From assembly GCA_034429275.1 (NCBI GenBank), contig DAOUFU010000215.1:1-9352 (forward strand): 9,352 nt of DNA, in the 5' to 3' direction. The stretch comes from DAOUFU01 sp034429275. Lineage in GTDB: Bacteria > Chloroflexota > Anaerolineae > Aggregatilineales > Aggregatilineaceae. The translations under genes and the position numbers were made by a program. The notes below the pieces were generated by a model. That model worked only from the letters and a program-made list of their open reading frames with translations, did no database searches and was not told the DNA's origin. Positions 1 through 6,388 of the stretch are shown here, piece by piece; the first letter of the stretch is position 1; every line of letters starts with the position of its first letter.

Positions 1-1108
1 CCGGGCGCGTGGTTTTGACCGCCTGCCGGATTCCGCGCGCGACTTCGGCATTCAGTTGCTGAACCTCATCCTGGCGGCCCAGCATATTGCCCACATCGAT
101 CCGCCAACCGTCGATGTGGTACGGCTCACGCAGCCATCGCCGCAGGATGCTATCCGCATCTTCGTACATCCGGCGGCGGAGTTCGGCGCTCTGGTAATTG
201 AGCTTGGGCAGCGAATTGTGGCCAAGCCAGTTGGCATATTTGTCCGGGTGCCGGTAGAAGGTGAAGAATTCCGCTTCTGGGGCGTGGGGATCGGCCTGGG
301 CTGCCAGGAACCATCGGTGCTGGCTGCCGCAGTGATTGGGCACCATGTCGAGGATCAGGCGCATTCCGCGCTCATCCAGCGCCGCCCGCAGCGCGATCAA
401 GGCTTGCTCGCCGCCCAGGTGGGGATCAACCCGCTCGTAATCGGTGACGTCGTAACGGTGCACGCTGAACGCAGTGAAGATCGGGTTCAGGTACAGCGCC
501 GTGACTCCCAGGTCGGCCAGGTAGTCGAGCTTCTGGATGATGCCCTGCAGGTCGCCGCCATAATAGGCCAGGCGCGTGCCGCGTCCTGGTGGCAGCGGAT
601 CGCCCCAGCCCAACGTGATCGGGCGCTCGCCGCGCAGTTCAAAATCGCCCGGCTGCGGGTCGTTTGTGGGGTCGCCATTGGCGAAGCTGTCGGGGAAAAT
701 CTGGTAGAACACGGCTCCGGCCAGCCATTCCGGGATGGATGCCCCGGCCACAATGCGGAAATCGGTGGAATCCAGCGGCTCGTGGGCCACCAGGCCCGCC
801 GCCGTCATCCACCACACGCCGTCATCAGCCAGCAGCAGAAAGCGGTAATGAGTCACCGGCTCACGCAGAGTCAGCCGCGCCTCGAACCAGCGCGCAGGCG
901 GTACCATCGGACCGGCTGTCATCGGGGTGAGCGTTTGCTCGCCATTGGGAAAGGCGCGCAGATATATCCGCCGAACCGGGGCATTCGCGCCCACTCGCAG
1001 CGCGACGCGAACCGTCTCGCCGATCTGTGGGGTCAGGGCGCTGACATATTGCTCGGAACCATCGTGGTGAACAGTGTTTGCCCAGGGTGGCAGTGCAGGC
1101 AGTGTCAT
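1..1108 (-). CDS. GH13 alpha-glucosidase / maltodextrin glucosidase, MalZ- or neopullulanase-like (3' end cut by window edge)
   Basis: Likely a cytoplasmic enzyme that hydrolyses alpha-1,4 bonds of imported maltodextrins. The 369 visible residues begin with a beta-rich N-terminal domain (about 1-125, carbohydrate-binding-like). A GH13 TIM barrel follows, opening with AVFYQIFPDSFANGD (132-146), then YYGGDLQGI (182-190) and LNPIF (207-211). Conserved region I is DMVPNH (254-259). Region II is GWRIDVGNM (334-342), whose D338 is the expected nucleophile. The acid/base Glu and the transition-state Asp would lie beyond the left edge. There is no signal peptide. The ATG at 1108 is preceded by GAGGA seven bases upstream. 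It lies 44 bases after gpmA, as the last visible gene of the operon. The region II and FYRHPDKYANWLGH stretches resemble MalZ and cyclomaltodextrinase/neopullulanase enzymes. GH13 hydrolase is certain; the exact specificity is not. Confidence 0.9.
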   Translation of the reverse strand, partial: MTLPALPPWANTVHHDGSEQYVSALTPQIGETVRVALRVGANAPVRRIYLRAFPNGEQTLTPMTAGPMVPPARWFEARLTLREPVTHYRFLLLADDGVWWMTAAGLVAHEPLDSTDFRIVAGASIPEWLAGAVFYQIFPDSFANGDPTNDPQPGDFELRGERPITLGWGDPLPPGRGTRLAYYGGDLQGIIQKLDYLADLGVTALYLNPIFTAFSVHRYDVTDYERVDPHLGGEQALIALRAALDERGMRLILDMVPNHCGSQHRWFLAAQADPHAPEAEFFTFYRHPDKYANWLGHNSLPKLNYQSAELRRRMYEDADSILRRWLREPYHIDGWRIDVGNMLGRQDEVQQLNAEVARGIRQAVKTTRP

Positions 1109-1115
1109 TGGGGAT

Positions 1116-1120
1116 TCCTC
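1116..1120 (-). promoter_or_regulatory. Ribosome binding site of the MalZ-like gene
   Basis: GAGGA on the minus strand, seven bases before the ATG at 1108. It lies in the 44-base gap after gpmA, so this gene can start translation independently, unlike gpmA. It decides the start: the other nearby ATG (1146) is out of frame. Confidence 0.7.
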
Positions 1121-1152
1121 AAGCTCCAGGGTTGGAAGTGAATCATGCGCGG

Positions 1153-1914
1153 TCAGGATGCGCCGGTTTTTTGGCGGATGCGCCGCAGTTGTGCCTGGGT
1201 TGCCGATTCCACCGCCGCCGGATCGCCCAGAATACGGCGGTTGAGCACGGCCAGCGATTCGTCCAGGGTGTAGACGATCGGGAACCCGGTCGGGATATAC
1301 AGCCCGGCGATCTGGTCGTCGGGAATCTGGTCCAGGTGCTTGACCAGGGCGCGCAGGCTGTTGCCATGCGCGACCACCAGCACCCGTCGCCCCGCGCGCA
1401 GATGCGCTGCGATGGTATCGTCCCAGCAGGCTATGACGCGCGCCAGCGTCGCCTTCAGCGATTCGGTGGCGGGGAGCACTTCCGGCGGCAGGTGGGCGTA
1501 ACGTGGATCGAAGCGGGGATGGCGCGGGTCGTCCCAGCCGAGCGCGGGAGGCTCGTCCGCGAAGCCGCGCCGCCACCGGAAGACCTGCTCTTCGCCCACC
1601 TGCGCGGCGGTATCCGCCTTGTTCATGCCTTGCAGCGCGCCATAATGCCGCTCATTGAGCCGCCAGTCGCATATCTGCGGGATCCACATCCGGTCCAGGG
1701 CGTCGAGCACGATCCAGGTGGAACGAATGGAGCGCTTGAGCACCGAGGTCATGGCCACATCCACGATCAGCCCCTCGGCGCGGATCAGGTCGGCGGCATG
1801 GCGGGCTTCGGCTTCACCGGCGGGCGTCAGGTCCACATCGGTCCAGCCGGTGAAGCGGTTTTCGGCATTCCAGGCGCTCTCGCCATGCCGCAATAGAATC
1901 AGTGAGTGGTTCAT
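1153..1914 (-). CDS. gpmA: 2,3-bisphosphoglycerate-dependent phosphoglycerate mutase
   Basis: Interconverts 3- and 2-phosphoglycerate in lower glycolysis, in the cytoplasm, through a phosphohistidine intermediate. At 253 residues it has the usual dPGM length. LLRHGESAWN opens the protein, with the R9-H10-G11 signature and H10 as the phosphorylated histidine. Next come FTGWTDVDLT (21-30), KRS with R61, and LNERHYGALQG (86-96) with E88 as the proton donor/acceptor. RWRRG (113-117) and AHGNSLRAL (182-190), with H183, complete the active site, so all expected catalytic residues are present. The start codon directly abuts the stop of the upstream GH13 gene, and no Shine-Dalgarno sequence precedes it, so translation probably depends on coupling. 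Its location between two alpha-glucan hydrolases in a maltodextrin operon is unusual and suggests co-expression of glycolysis with sugar supply. Family assignment is secure. Confidence 0.96.
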   Translation of the reverse strand: MNHSLILLRHGESAWNAENRFTGWTDVDLTPAGEAEARHAADLIRAEGLIVDVAMTSVLKRSIRSTWIVLDALDRMWIPQICDWRLNERHYGALQGMNKADTAAQVGEEQVFRWRRGFADEPPALGWDDPRHPRFDPRYAHLPPEVLPATESLKATLARVIACWDDTIAAHLRAGRRVLVVAHGNSLRALVKHLDQIPDDQIAGLYIPTGFPIVYTLDESLAVLNRRILGDPAAVESATQAQLRRIRQKTGAS

Positions 1915-1917
1915 TCA
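1912..1917 (-). other. TGAATG stop-start junction (GH13 to gpmA)
   Basis: On the minus strand the TGA stop of the GH13 gene (1917-1915) is followed without spacing by the ATG of gpmA (1914-1912). The 17 bases upstream (GC-rich, ggcgcgcccgcttctga) contain no purine-rich Shine-Dalgarno. Termination-reinitiation by the same ribosome is the likely way gpmA is translated. Confidence 0.75.
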
Positions 1918-3543
1918 GAAGCGGGCGCGCCTTTCGGCGATGAGCGCCCGGTAAAATGCCAGCAGGTCGCGGTCCTGGGCGTCGCCCCACAGCATCGGCT
2001 CGCGGCTGACTTCGAGTCCCCAGCCGTCCTCTCTGCCGCGGCGCTGCGAAAGCCCAACTTCTGTCCCATAGTAGATGATGGGCGGGCCGGGCAGCCGCAT
2101 CTGGACGGCAGCGGCCCGGCGCAGGGCGTCCTTGTCGCCCTGGGCGATGAACAGGAAGCGATCCATGTCGTGATTGTCGATGAAGGTCGGGCGGATGAAG
2201 TCGCCCTGACCGGCGAAGTACGCCTCGTGCCGTTCGAGGAAGCGCTCCAGATCGGCCTCAGTGCGCACGCGGTAGCCGTAAGTGTGACGCAGCATCTCGC
2301 CCGCGTGGAAATCCAGGCAGCCATCCAGCCGCCCGATATAGGGCAGCCAGTCGAGCGGCTGATCTACGATTTCGCCAAAGCAGAACGCGTCTGGTTTGAC
2401 GGCGCGGCAGGCCGCGCGGAAATCGTGCCAGAAGCCGGGGCCGGGGCCATTGGCATAGTCCAGCCGATAGCCGTCCGCGCCAAAATCGCGCAGCCAGTGT
2501 TGGGCAGTCTCCAGCAGCCAGGCCCGCGCCGGGAGATGGTCTACGTTGATCTCCGGCATGGTCGCCACGCCGAAAAAGCCCCTGTACCCTACCGGAGAAT
2601 CGTTGAAATGGAACCAGTCGCGGTAGGGGCTGTGCGGATCGTGCAGCGCGGATTGGAAAAACGGGTGCCGATCCGAGACGTGGTTGCACACCATGTCCAG
2701 CAGCACGCGCAGCCCGCGCGCGTGGGCGGCCTCGATCAACGCGGCCAGTGCCTCGTTGCCGCCAAGCCGCGGCTCGACCTGGGTGTAGTCGGTGACATCA
2801 TAGCCGTGATGCGTCGGGCTGGCCCACACCGGGCTGAGCCAGATGCACGTCGCGCCCAGATCGGCGATATAGTCGAGCTTGTCGCGCACGCCCCAGAGCG
2901 TCCCGCCGCAAAAACCGCTCAGGTCGTCAGTTTGCAGCCATTCCTGCCCATCGCCGGGGTAGAAGCGGTCCACAAAAACCTGGTAAATTACCGCCTCGCG
3001 TGCCCAATCGGGTGGGCGCAGCGTGTCTACTGGGTAGCTGAACACCCGGCCTGTGCCCACATCGCCGGAGATCGGGTCGGGTGCGGGATCACCCCGGAAG
3101 AATGCGGCAGCGGCCTGCTCAGCCACGTCGCGCACAACCGGCCAGTCGGCCCAGAGTTCAGGGGCATCCGAGCCGGCCTGCCACGCATTGATCCGGTAGC
3201 GCACGGTGACTCCTTCGGGCTGCGGCGGCAGAGTCGCCCGCCAGGTGGTGACATATCCCCACGCGACGGCGTCCCACTCCGTGCTGATGCGCTCGAACGG
3301 GACGACCTGGCCGTTGGTGGCGATTCCTCGCCTGCCGGCGGGCATAGAACCGTCCACCGTGTAGATGCAGGCAACCCGATCGGCGGAGCAGTCGGTCCCG
3401 ATCTGAACGGTGAGGGTTACCGGATCGCCCGGCGCAGGATCGCGCGGGGAATGCGCGAACCCATGCTGCACACCGCGTCGGGCGGTCCGGTGGTGGATCA
3501 GTTTTAACTCGTCAGTCGCAAACGTGCCGAAGATAAAATCCAT
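1915..3543 (-). CDS. GH13 alpha-amylase-family glucan hydrolase without an apparent C-terminal beta domain
   Basis: Cytoplasmic alpha-glucan hydrolase (alpha-amylase, cyclomaltodextrinase or neopullulanase type), probably acting on imported maltodextrins. It has 542 residues and no signal peptide. An N-terminal beta-sandwich-like domain (about 1-175) precedes the TIM barrel, which starts at AVIYQVFVDRFYPGDG (184-199). Region I is DMVCNH (283-288). Region II is GYRLDYANG (358-366), with nucleophile D362. Region III is FGEIVD, with acid/base E391. Region IV is FIDNHD (454-459), with D459. The catalytic triad is therefore complete. The protein stops at residue 542, just after the last barrel helix (LLAFYRALIAERRARF), where family members normally continue into domain C. 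The ATG at 3543 lies one base after the malG stop, with AAAGG five bases upstream inside the malG 3' end. Family is certain; substrate and product are not resolved. Confidence 0.93.
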   Translation of the reverse strand: MDFIFGTFATDELKLIHHRTARRGVQHGFAHSPRDPAPGDPVTLTVQIGTDCSADRVACIYTVDGSMPAGRRGIATNGQVVPFERISTEWDAVAWGYVTTWRATLPPQPEGVTVRYRINAWQAGSDAPELWADWPVVRDVAEQAAAAFFRGDPAPDPISGDVGTGRVFSYPVDTLRPPDWAREAVIYQVFVDRFYPGDGQEWLQTDDLSGFCGGTLWGVRDKLDYIADLGATCIWLSPVWASPTHHGYDVTDYTQVEPRLGGNEALAALIEAAHARGLRVLLDMVCNHVSDRHPFFQSALHDPHSPYRDWFHFNDSPVGYRGFFGVATMPEINVDHLPARAWLLETAQHWLRDFGADGYRLDYANGPGPGFWHDFRAACRAVKPDAFCFGEIVDQPLDWLPYIGRLDGCLDFHAGEMLRHTYGYRVRTEADLERFLERHEAYFAGQGDFIRPTFIDNHDMDRFLFIAQGDKDALRRAAAVQMRLPGPPIIYYGTEVGLSQRRGREDGWGLEVSREPMLWGDAQDRDLLAFYRALIAERRARF

Positions 3544-3544
3544 G

Positions 3545-4549
3545 CTAGCCTTTGACCGAGCCTTCGGTGAGACCGCTGACCAGGAAGCGCTGGAAGGTCA
3601 GGATCAAGATCACGATCGGAATTGCGCCGATCATGGCACCTGCCGCAAATACGCCCCATTCCAGGTTGAACTGGTCGCTGATGAACCGATTCAGGCCGAT
3701 AGCCAGCGTCTGGACCTCTTTGTTCTTAAGCAGCGTCAGCGAGATGATCACATCGCCATAGGTGCCGATGAACGACAGGATCGCCACAACCGCCAGGATA
3801 GGCCGCACCAGGGGGAAGATGATCTGCCAGAAGATGCGCCAATCCGACGCGCCATCGATCTTGGCGGACTCATCCAGGTCGCGCGGGATCGAGTCGAAGA
3901 AGCCCTTCATCAACCAGGTATTGATGCCCAATGCGCCGCCCAGGTAGACCAGGATCAATCCCCCGTGCGCGTTCAGCCCCAGCCAGGGGATGTGTTTGCC
4001 GATGGAGTTGACCAGCAAGAAGGTCGCCACAATGGTGAGCGAATTGGGGAAGACCTGCACCAGGAAGATCGTCAGCATCATGTTGCGGCGGCCCGTGAAG
4101 CGGAAGCGCGAGAAGGCATAGGCCCCAAATGCCCCGATCAGCACCGACAGCACCGCTGTGATCGACGCCACCTTGATCGAGTTCCACATCCACAACCCGA
4201 ACGGGCGCAGCGACTGGCGGTTGTTGCTCTGATAGGTGGTGCGGGCTTCTTTGAACTGGTCACCGCAGTCTTCAAAACGCACGCAGGCCTTGACAGTATC
4301 GCCCAGGTCTCGCACCAGTTGGATTTCGTTGTGTAGCAGGCTCTCGTAATTCTTGAACCCAAACTGCTTGGGGATCAGCTTCTGGGTGTTGAGCGTGCCG
4401 GTTTCGTTCACCGATGCCGAGCCAATCCACACGATAGGGAAGTAGGCGAACACGAACGCCACCAGGATGATGAGCATCCGCAAAGCCCAGCCACCCCACT
4501 TGGCCCGCAGCATCGGGTTGTCGAGGAAACTCATCACTGTGCTAAACAT
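3545..4549 (-). CDS. malG: Maltose/maltodextrin ABC transporter permease MalG
   Basis: Inner-membrane subunit that pairs with MalF to form the maltodextrin channel. It has 334 residues, against about 296 in E. coli. The predicted membrane segments are 24-44, 120-146, 155-180, about 195-215, 245-268 and 300-322. WLWNS-like WMWNSIKVA (121-129), LNAHGG (192-197) and the EAA loop around ESAKIDGASDWRIFWQIIFP (227-246) match MalG closely. The EAA loop is the coupling site for the ATPase. The C-terminus, SGLTEGSVKG, matches the E. coli tail that reaches into the MalK dimer. Extra length sits in the first external loop (about 75-115) and includes C89 and C95. The start overlaps the end of malF by 8 bases and has GAGGAG ten bases upstream (4565-4560). 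Confident as MalG rather than a generic sugar permease. Confidence 0.95.
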   Translation of the reverse strand: MFSTVMSFLDNPMLRAKWGGWALRMLIILVAFVFAYFPIVWIGSASVNETGTLNTQKLIPKQFGFKNYESLLHNEIQLVRDLGDTVKACVRFEDCGDQFKEARTTYQSNNRQSLRPFGLWMWNSIKVASITAVLSVLIGAFGAYAFSRFRFTGRRNMMLTIFLVQVFPNSLTIVATFLLVNSIGKHIPWLGLNAHGGLILVYLGGALGINTWLMKGFFDSIPRDLDESAKIDGASDWRIFWQIIFPLVRPILAVVAILSFIGTYGDVIISLTLLKNKEVQTLAIGLNRFISDQFNLEWGVFAAGAMIGAIPIVILILTFQRFLVSGLTEGSVKG

Positions 4550-6221
4550 TTTCCGAGGTCTCCTCCCAGCGCTGGGTGAACTGGAAATTGAAGTAGGTGA
4601 TGATCGCGATCATCACGAAGATCACGATGCTGATGGTCGAGGCAAAGGCGTAATCTGCGCCGCGCCCACTGCCAAACGCCAGCCCGTAGGTATACGGGAT
4701 CAGGATGTCGCTGTGCCCGGCGGCGGTGTCCGGCGAGATGGGCGGCCCCCCTTCCGCAAAAAGCTCCACGATGGTGAAGTTGTTGAAGTTGAAGGCAAAC
4801 GACGCGATCAGCAGCGGCCCCACCGCAACCAGCAGCAGGGGCAGAGTCAGGTGGCGGAACTGCTGGAAGACATTCGCCCCGTCGACACGCGCAGCTTCGT
4901 AGATATCGCGGGGGATGGATTGCAGCGCGCCGGTGGTGATCAGCATCATGTAGGGGAAGCCCAGCCACAACTGGATCAGCAGGATACCAATCTTGACCCA
5001 GTTTTGATCGGTGCGCCAGTTGGGGCCGTCGATCCCGATATCGCCGAGCATCTTGTTGACGATGCCCAGTTGGTCGTTGAGCAGTCCTCGCCACACCAAC
5101 ACGCTGATGAAGGCCGGGATCGCGTAGGGCACCAGCAGCGCGGTCCGTATGACGGCACGCCCCGGCATAAACTGCGCGTTGAGAATCACGGCCAGGAACA
5201 ACCCATACGAGAAGGTGAGAAACACGGTCAGGAACGCGTGGGCGACCGTCCACATGAAGACGCGGAAGAATGGCTCGCGGATCTTTTCGTTGGTGAAAAG
5301 GCGCTGGAAATTATCGAAGCCGACGGTCACGTAATACCCCGGACGAATCGGGGGCAGCACCTGGCCGTCCGCGTCTATCACCTGGCCCTCTTCGTTGATC
5401 AGCGGGCCGTCAACCGGCGTGTAGGTGCCGGTCTTGGCCTCATAGGTCACGCCGGTTTCGTTGTCGAACATCGTCTTGCCGCCGTTGCTGAAGGTGTACT
5501 TCTGGCGGAAGACACCCGCCTGCCGGAGCGGGTTCTTGGGGTTGAGCTGGATGATATTCCCTTCTTCGCCGAACTGCGTTGGGGCCAGTTTGCTGTCAAG
5601 AATGGCAAACAGGCGGTTCTGCGGCACGCGGTCGTAGTCGGCCAGGCCGGTAGGGATACCGTCTTCATCGAGCGTATTGTCGCCCAGGTCCACCTCGTCG
5701 GCGGGGATCACCTCGCCCTGGATGGCAAAGAGAACGTCACCGGTGCCTTTGTCGGGAATGAGCCACAACCCATAGCGCTCTTCACCGTCCTTCGAGACGA
5801 AGGCCGTCCATTTGTAGGTCTGCGTATCAGCGGGCAGATACGTGCGGCTTTCCAGCACCTTTTGGGCCTGGGTTTGGGTGAGCAGGTTGCCGTCTCTGTA
5901 ATTGGTGAAGGCCACGTAGATGGTGAAGATCGTCGGGTAGATGACCATGACGATCAGCAGCGCCAGCCCCGGTGAGAACCAGCGGTAGGGATACATACCG
6001 TCTACCAGGAAGATGATGTTGATGGCGACGGTAATTACGCCGATGAAGATCGCGAGAATCCAGTCCCCTTCACCCAGCAGTTTTGACACAAACCAGATTG
6101 AGAAAGCATCTATCAAGGCCAGTACGGTCAAAAAGAACGCGGTTCTAAGTAATGATTTTCCGGCAAAAGCGGCGGCGAGCCGTTTGCCGGCGGGTGGTGA
6201 AGTAGCATCCTGGTTCGTCAT
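4542..6221 (-). CDS. malF: Maltose/maltodextrin ABC transporter permease MalF, with large P2 loop
   Basis: Inner-membrane partner of MalG; it binds the sugar in the channel and docks MalE. It has 559 residues, against 514 in E. coli. Membrane segments are predicted at about 26-46, 53-73, 82-104, 319-347, 356-378, 408-430, 462-482 and 528-548, giving the eight-segment MalF topology. Residues about 106-315 form a large external loop. Both its ends match the E. coli P2 region from memory: FTNY, the AQKVLESRTY stretch, and PGYYVTVGFDNFQRLFTNE. The EAA loop is YEAARVDGANVFQQFRHLTLP (441-461). IASFAFNFNNF (472-482) is nearly identical to E. coli MalF. No in-frame start codon exists between the upstream in-frame stop (6281-6279) and the ATG at 6221. 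That ATG has no nearby Shine-Dalgarno; one lies about 50 bases upstream beyond a hairpin. Confidence 0.96.
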   Translation of the reverse strand: MTNQDATSPPAGKRLAAAFAGKSLLRTAFFLTVLALIDAFSIWFVSKLLGEGDWILAIFIGVITVAINIIFLVDGMYPYRWFSPGLALLIVMVIYPTIFTIYVAFTNYRDGNLLTQTQAQKVLESRTYLPADTQTYKWTAFVSKDGEERYGLWLIPDKGTGDVLFAIQGEVIPADEVDLGDNTLDEDGIPTGLADYDRVPQNRLFAILDSKLAPTQFGEEGNIIQLNPKNPLRQAGVFRQKYTFSNGGKTMFDNETGVTYEAKTGTYTPVDGPLINEEGQVIDADGQVLPPIRPGYYVTVGFDNFQRLFTNEKIREPFFRVFMWTVAHAFLTVFLTFSYGLFLAVILNAQFMPGRAVIRTALLVPYAIPAFISVLVWRGLLNDQLGIVNKMLGDIGIDGPNWRTDQNWVKIGILLIQLWLGFPYMMLITTGALQSIPRDIYEAARVDGANVFQQFRHLTLPLLLVAVGPLLIASFAFNFNNFTIVELFAEGGPPISPDTAAGHSDILIPYTYGLAFGSGRGADYAFASTISIVIFVMIAIITYFNFQFTQRWEETSENV

Positions 6222-6230
6222 AGGCGGATG

Positions 6231-6268
6231 GGTGTGGGGTCGGACGGATTCCCGGTGGCCCCCACACC
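6231..6268 (-). promoter_or_regulatory. 9-bp perfect hairpin between the Shine-Dalgarno and the malF start
   Basis: GGTGTGGGG at 6231-6239 is the exact reverse complement of CCCCACACC at 6260-6268, with a 20-base loop. In the malF mRNA the stem begins four bases after AAAGGAG and ends nine bases before the ATG. Folding would cut the Shine-Dalgarno-to-start distance from about 50 to about 13 bases. The pairing is seen directly; the role is inferred. Confidence 0.65.
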
Positions 6269-6272
6269 GGTA

Positions 6273-6279
6273 CTCCTTT
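6273..6279 (-). promoter_or_regulatory. Displaced Shine-Dalgarno AAAGGAG upstream of malF
   Basis: A strong AAAGGAG on the minus strand in the malE-malF gap, 51 bases before the malF ATG. The only nearby starts are GTG codons at 6267 and 6265, neither in the malF frame. It could serve malF through the intervening hairpin, or a short overlapping reading frame beginning at GTG 6267 and ending at 6145. Confidence 0.5.
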
Positions 6280-6308
6280 CACATCGTCGTAAGCCATTTG
6301 ATGGGAAA

Positions 6309-6339
6309 CAGGGCCGGGGAATTAAGTCCACCGGCCCTG
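6309..6339 (-). other. GC-rich hairpin in the malE-malF gap
   Basis: CAGGGCCGG (6309-6317) and CCGGCCCTG (6331-6339) are perfect reverse complements with a 13-base AT-containing loop. The loop can add a GGA/TCC pairing across a one-base bulge. On the minus-strand transcript the hairpin is followed by TTTCCC, not a real U-run, so full termination is unlikely. It is better read as an mRNA-protecting or partly attenuating structure behind malE. Confidence 0.65.
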
Positions 6340-6388
6340 CATGGTTCACGCGCGCGCCAGAGTGGTTATCGGGCGCTCAGGCCCCAAC

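Noticed and set aside
6145..6297. Small minus-strand reading frame overlapping the malF start (ATG 6297 or GTG 6267, stop at 6145).
   Set aside because: It has an AAAGGAG before the GTG, but the peptide is Pro/Arg-rich, without a recognisable motif, and overlaps malF out of frame. I did not annotate it, though it is the main alternative explanation for the displaced Shine-Dalgarno.
6309..6345. Rho-independent terminator between malE and malF.
   Set aside because: The stem is strong, but the transcript continues with TTTCCC rather than a U-run, and the downstream genes depend on the same transcript.
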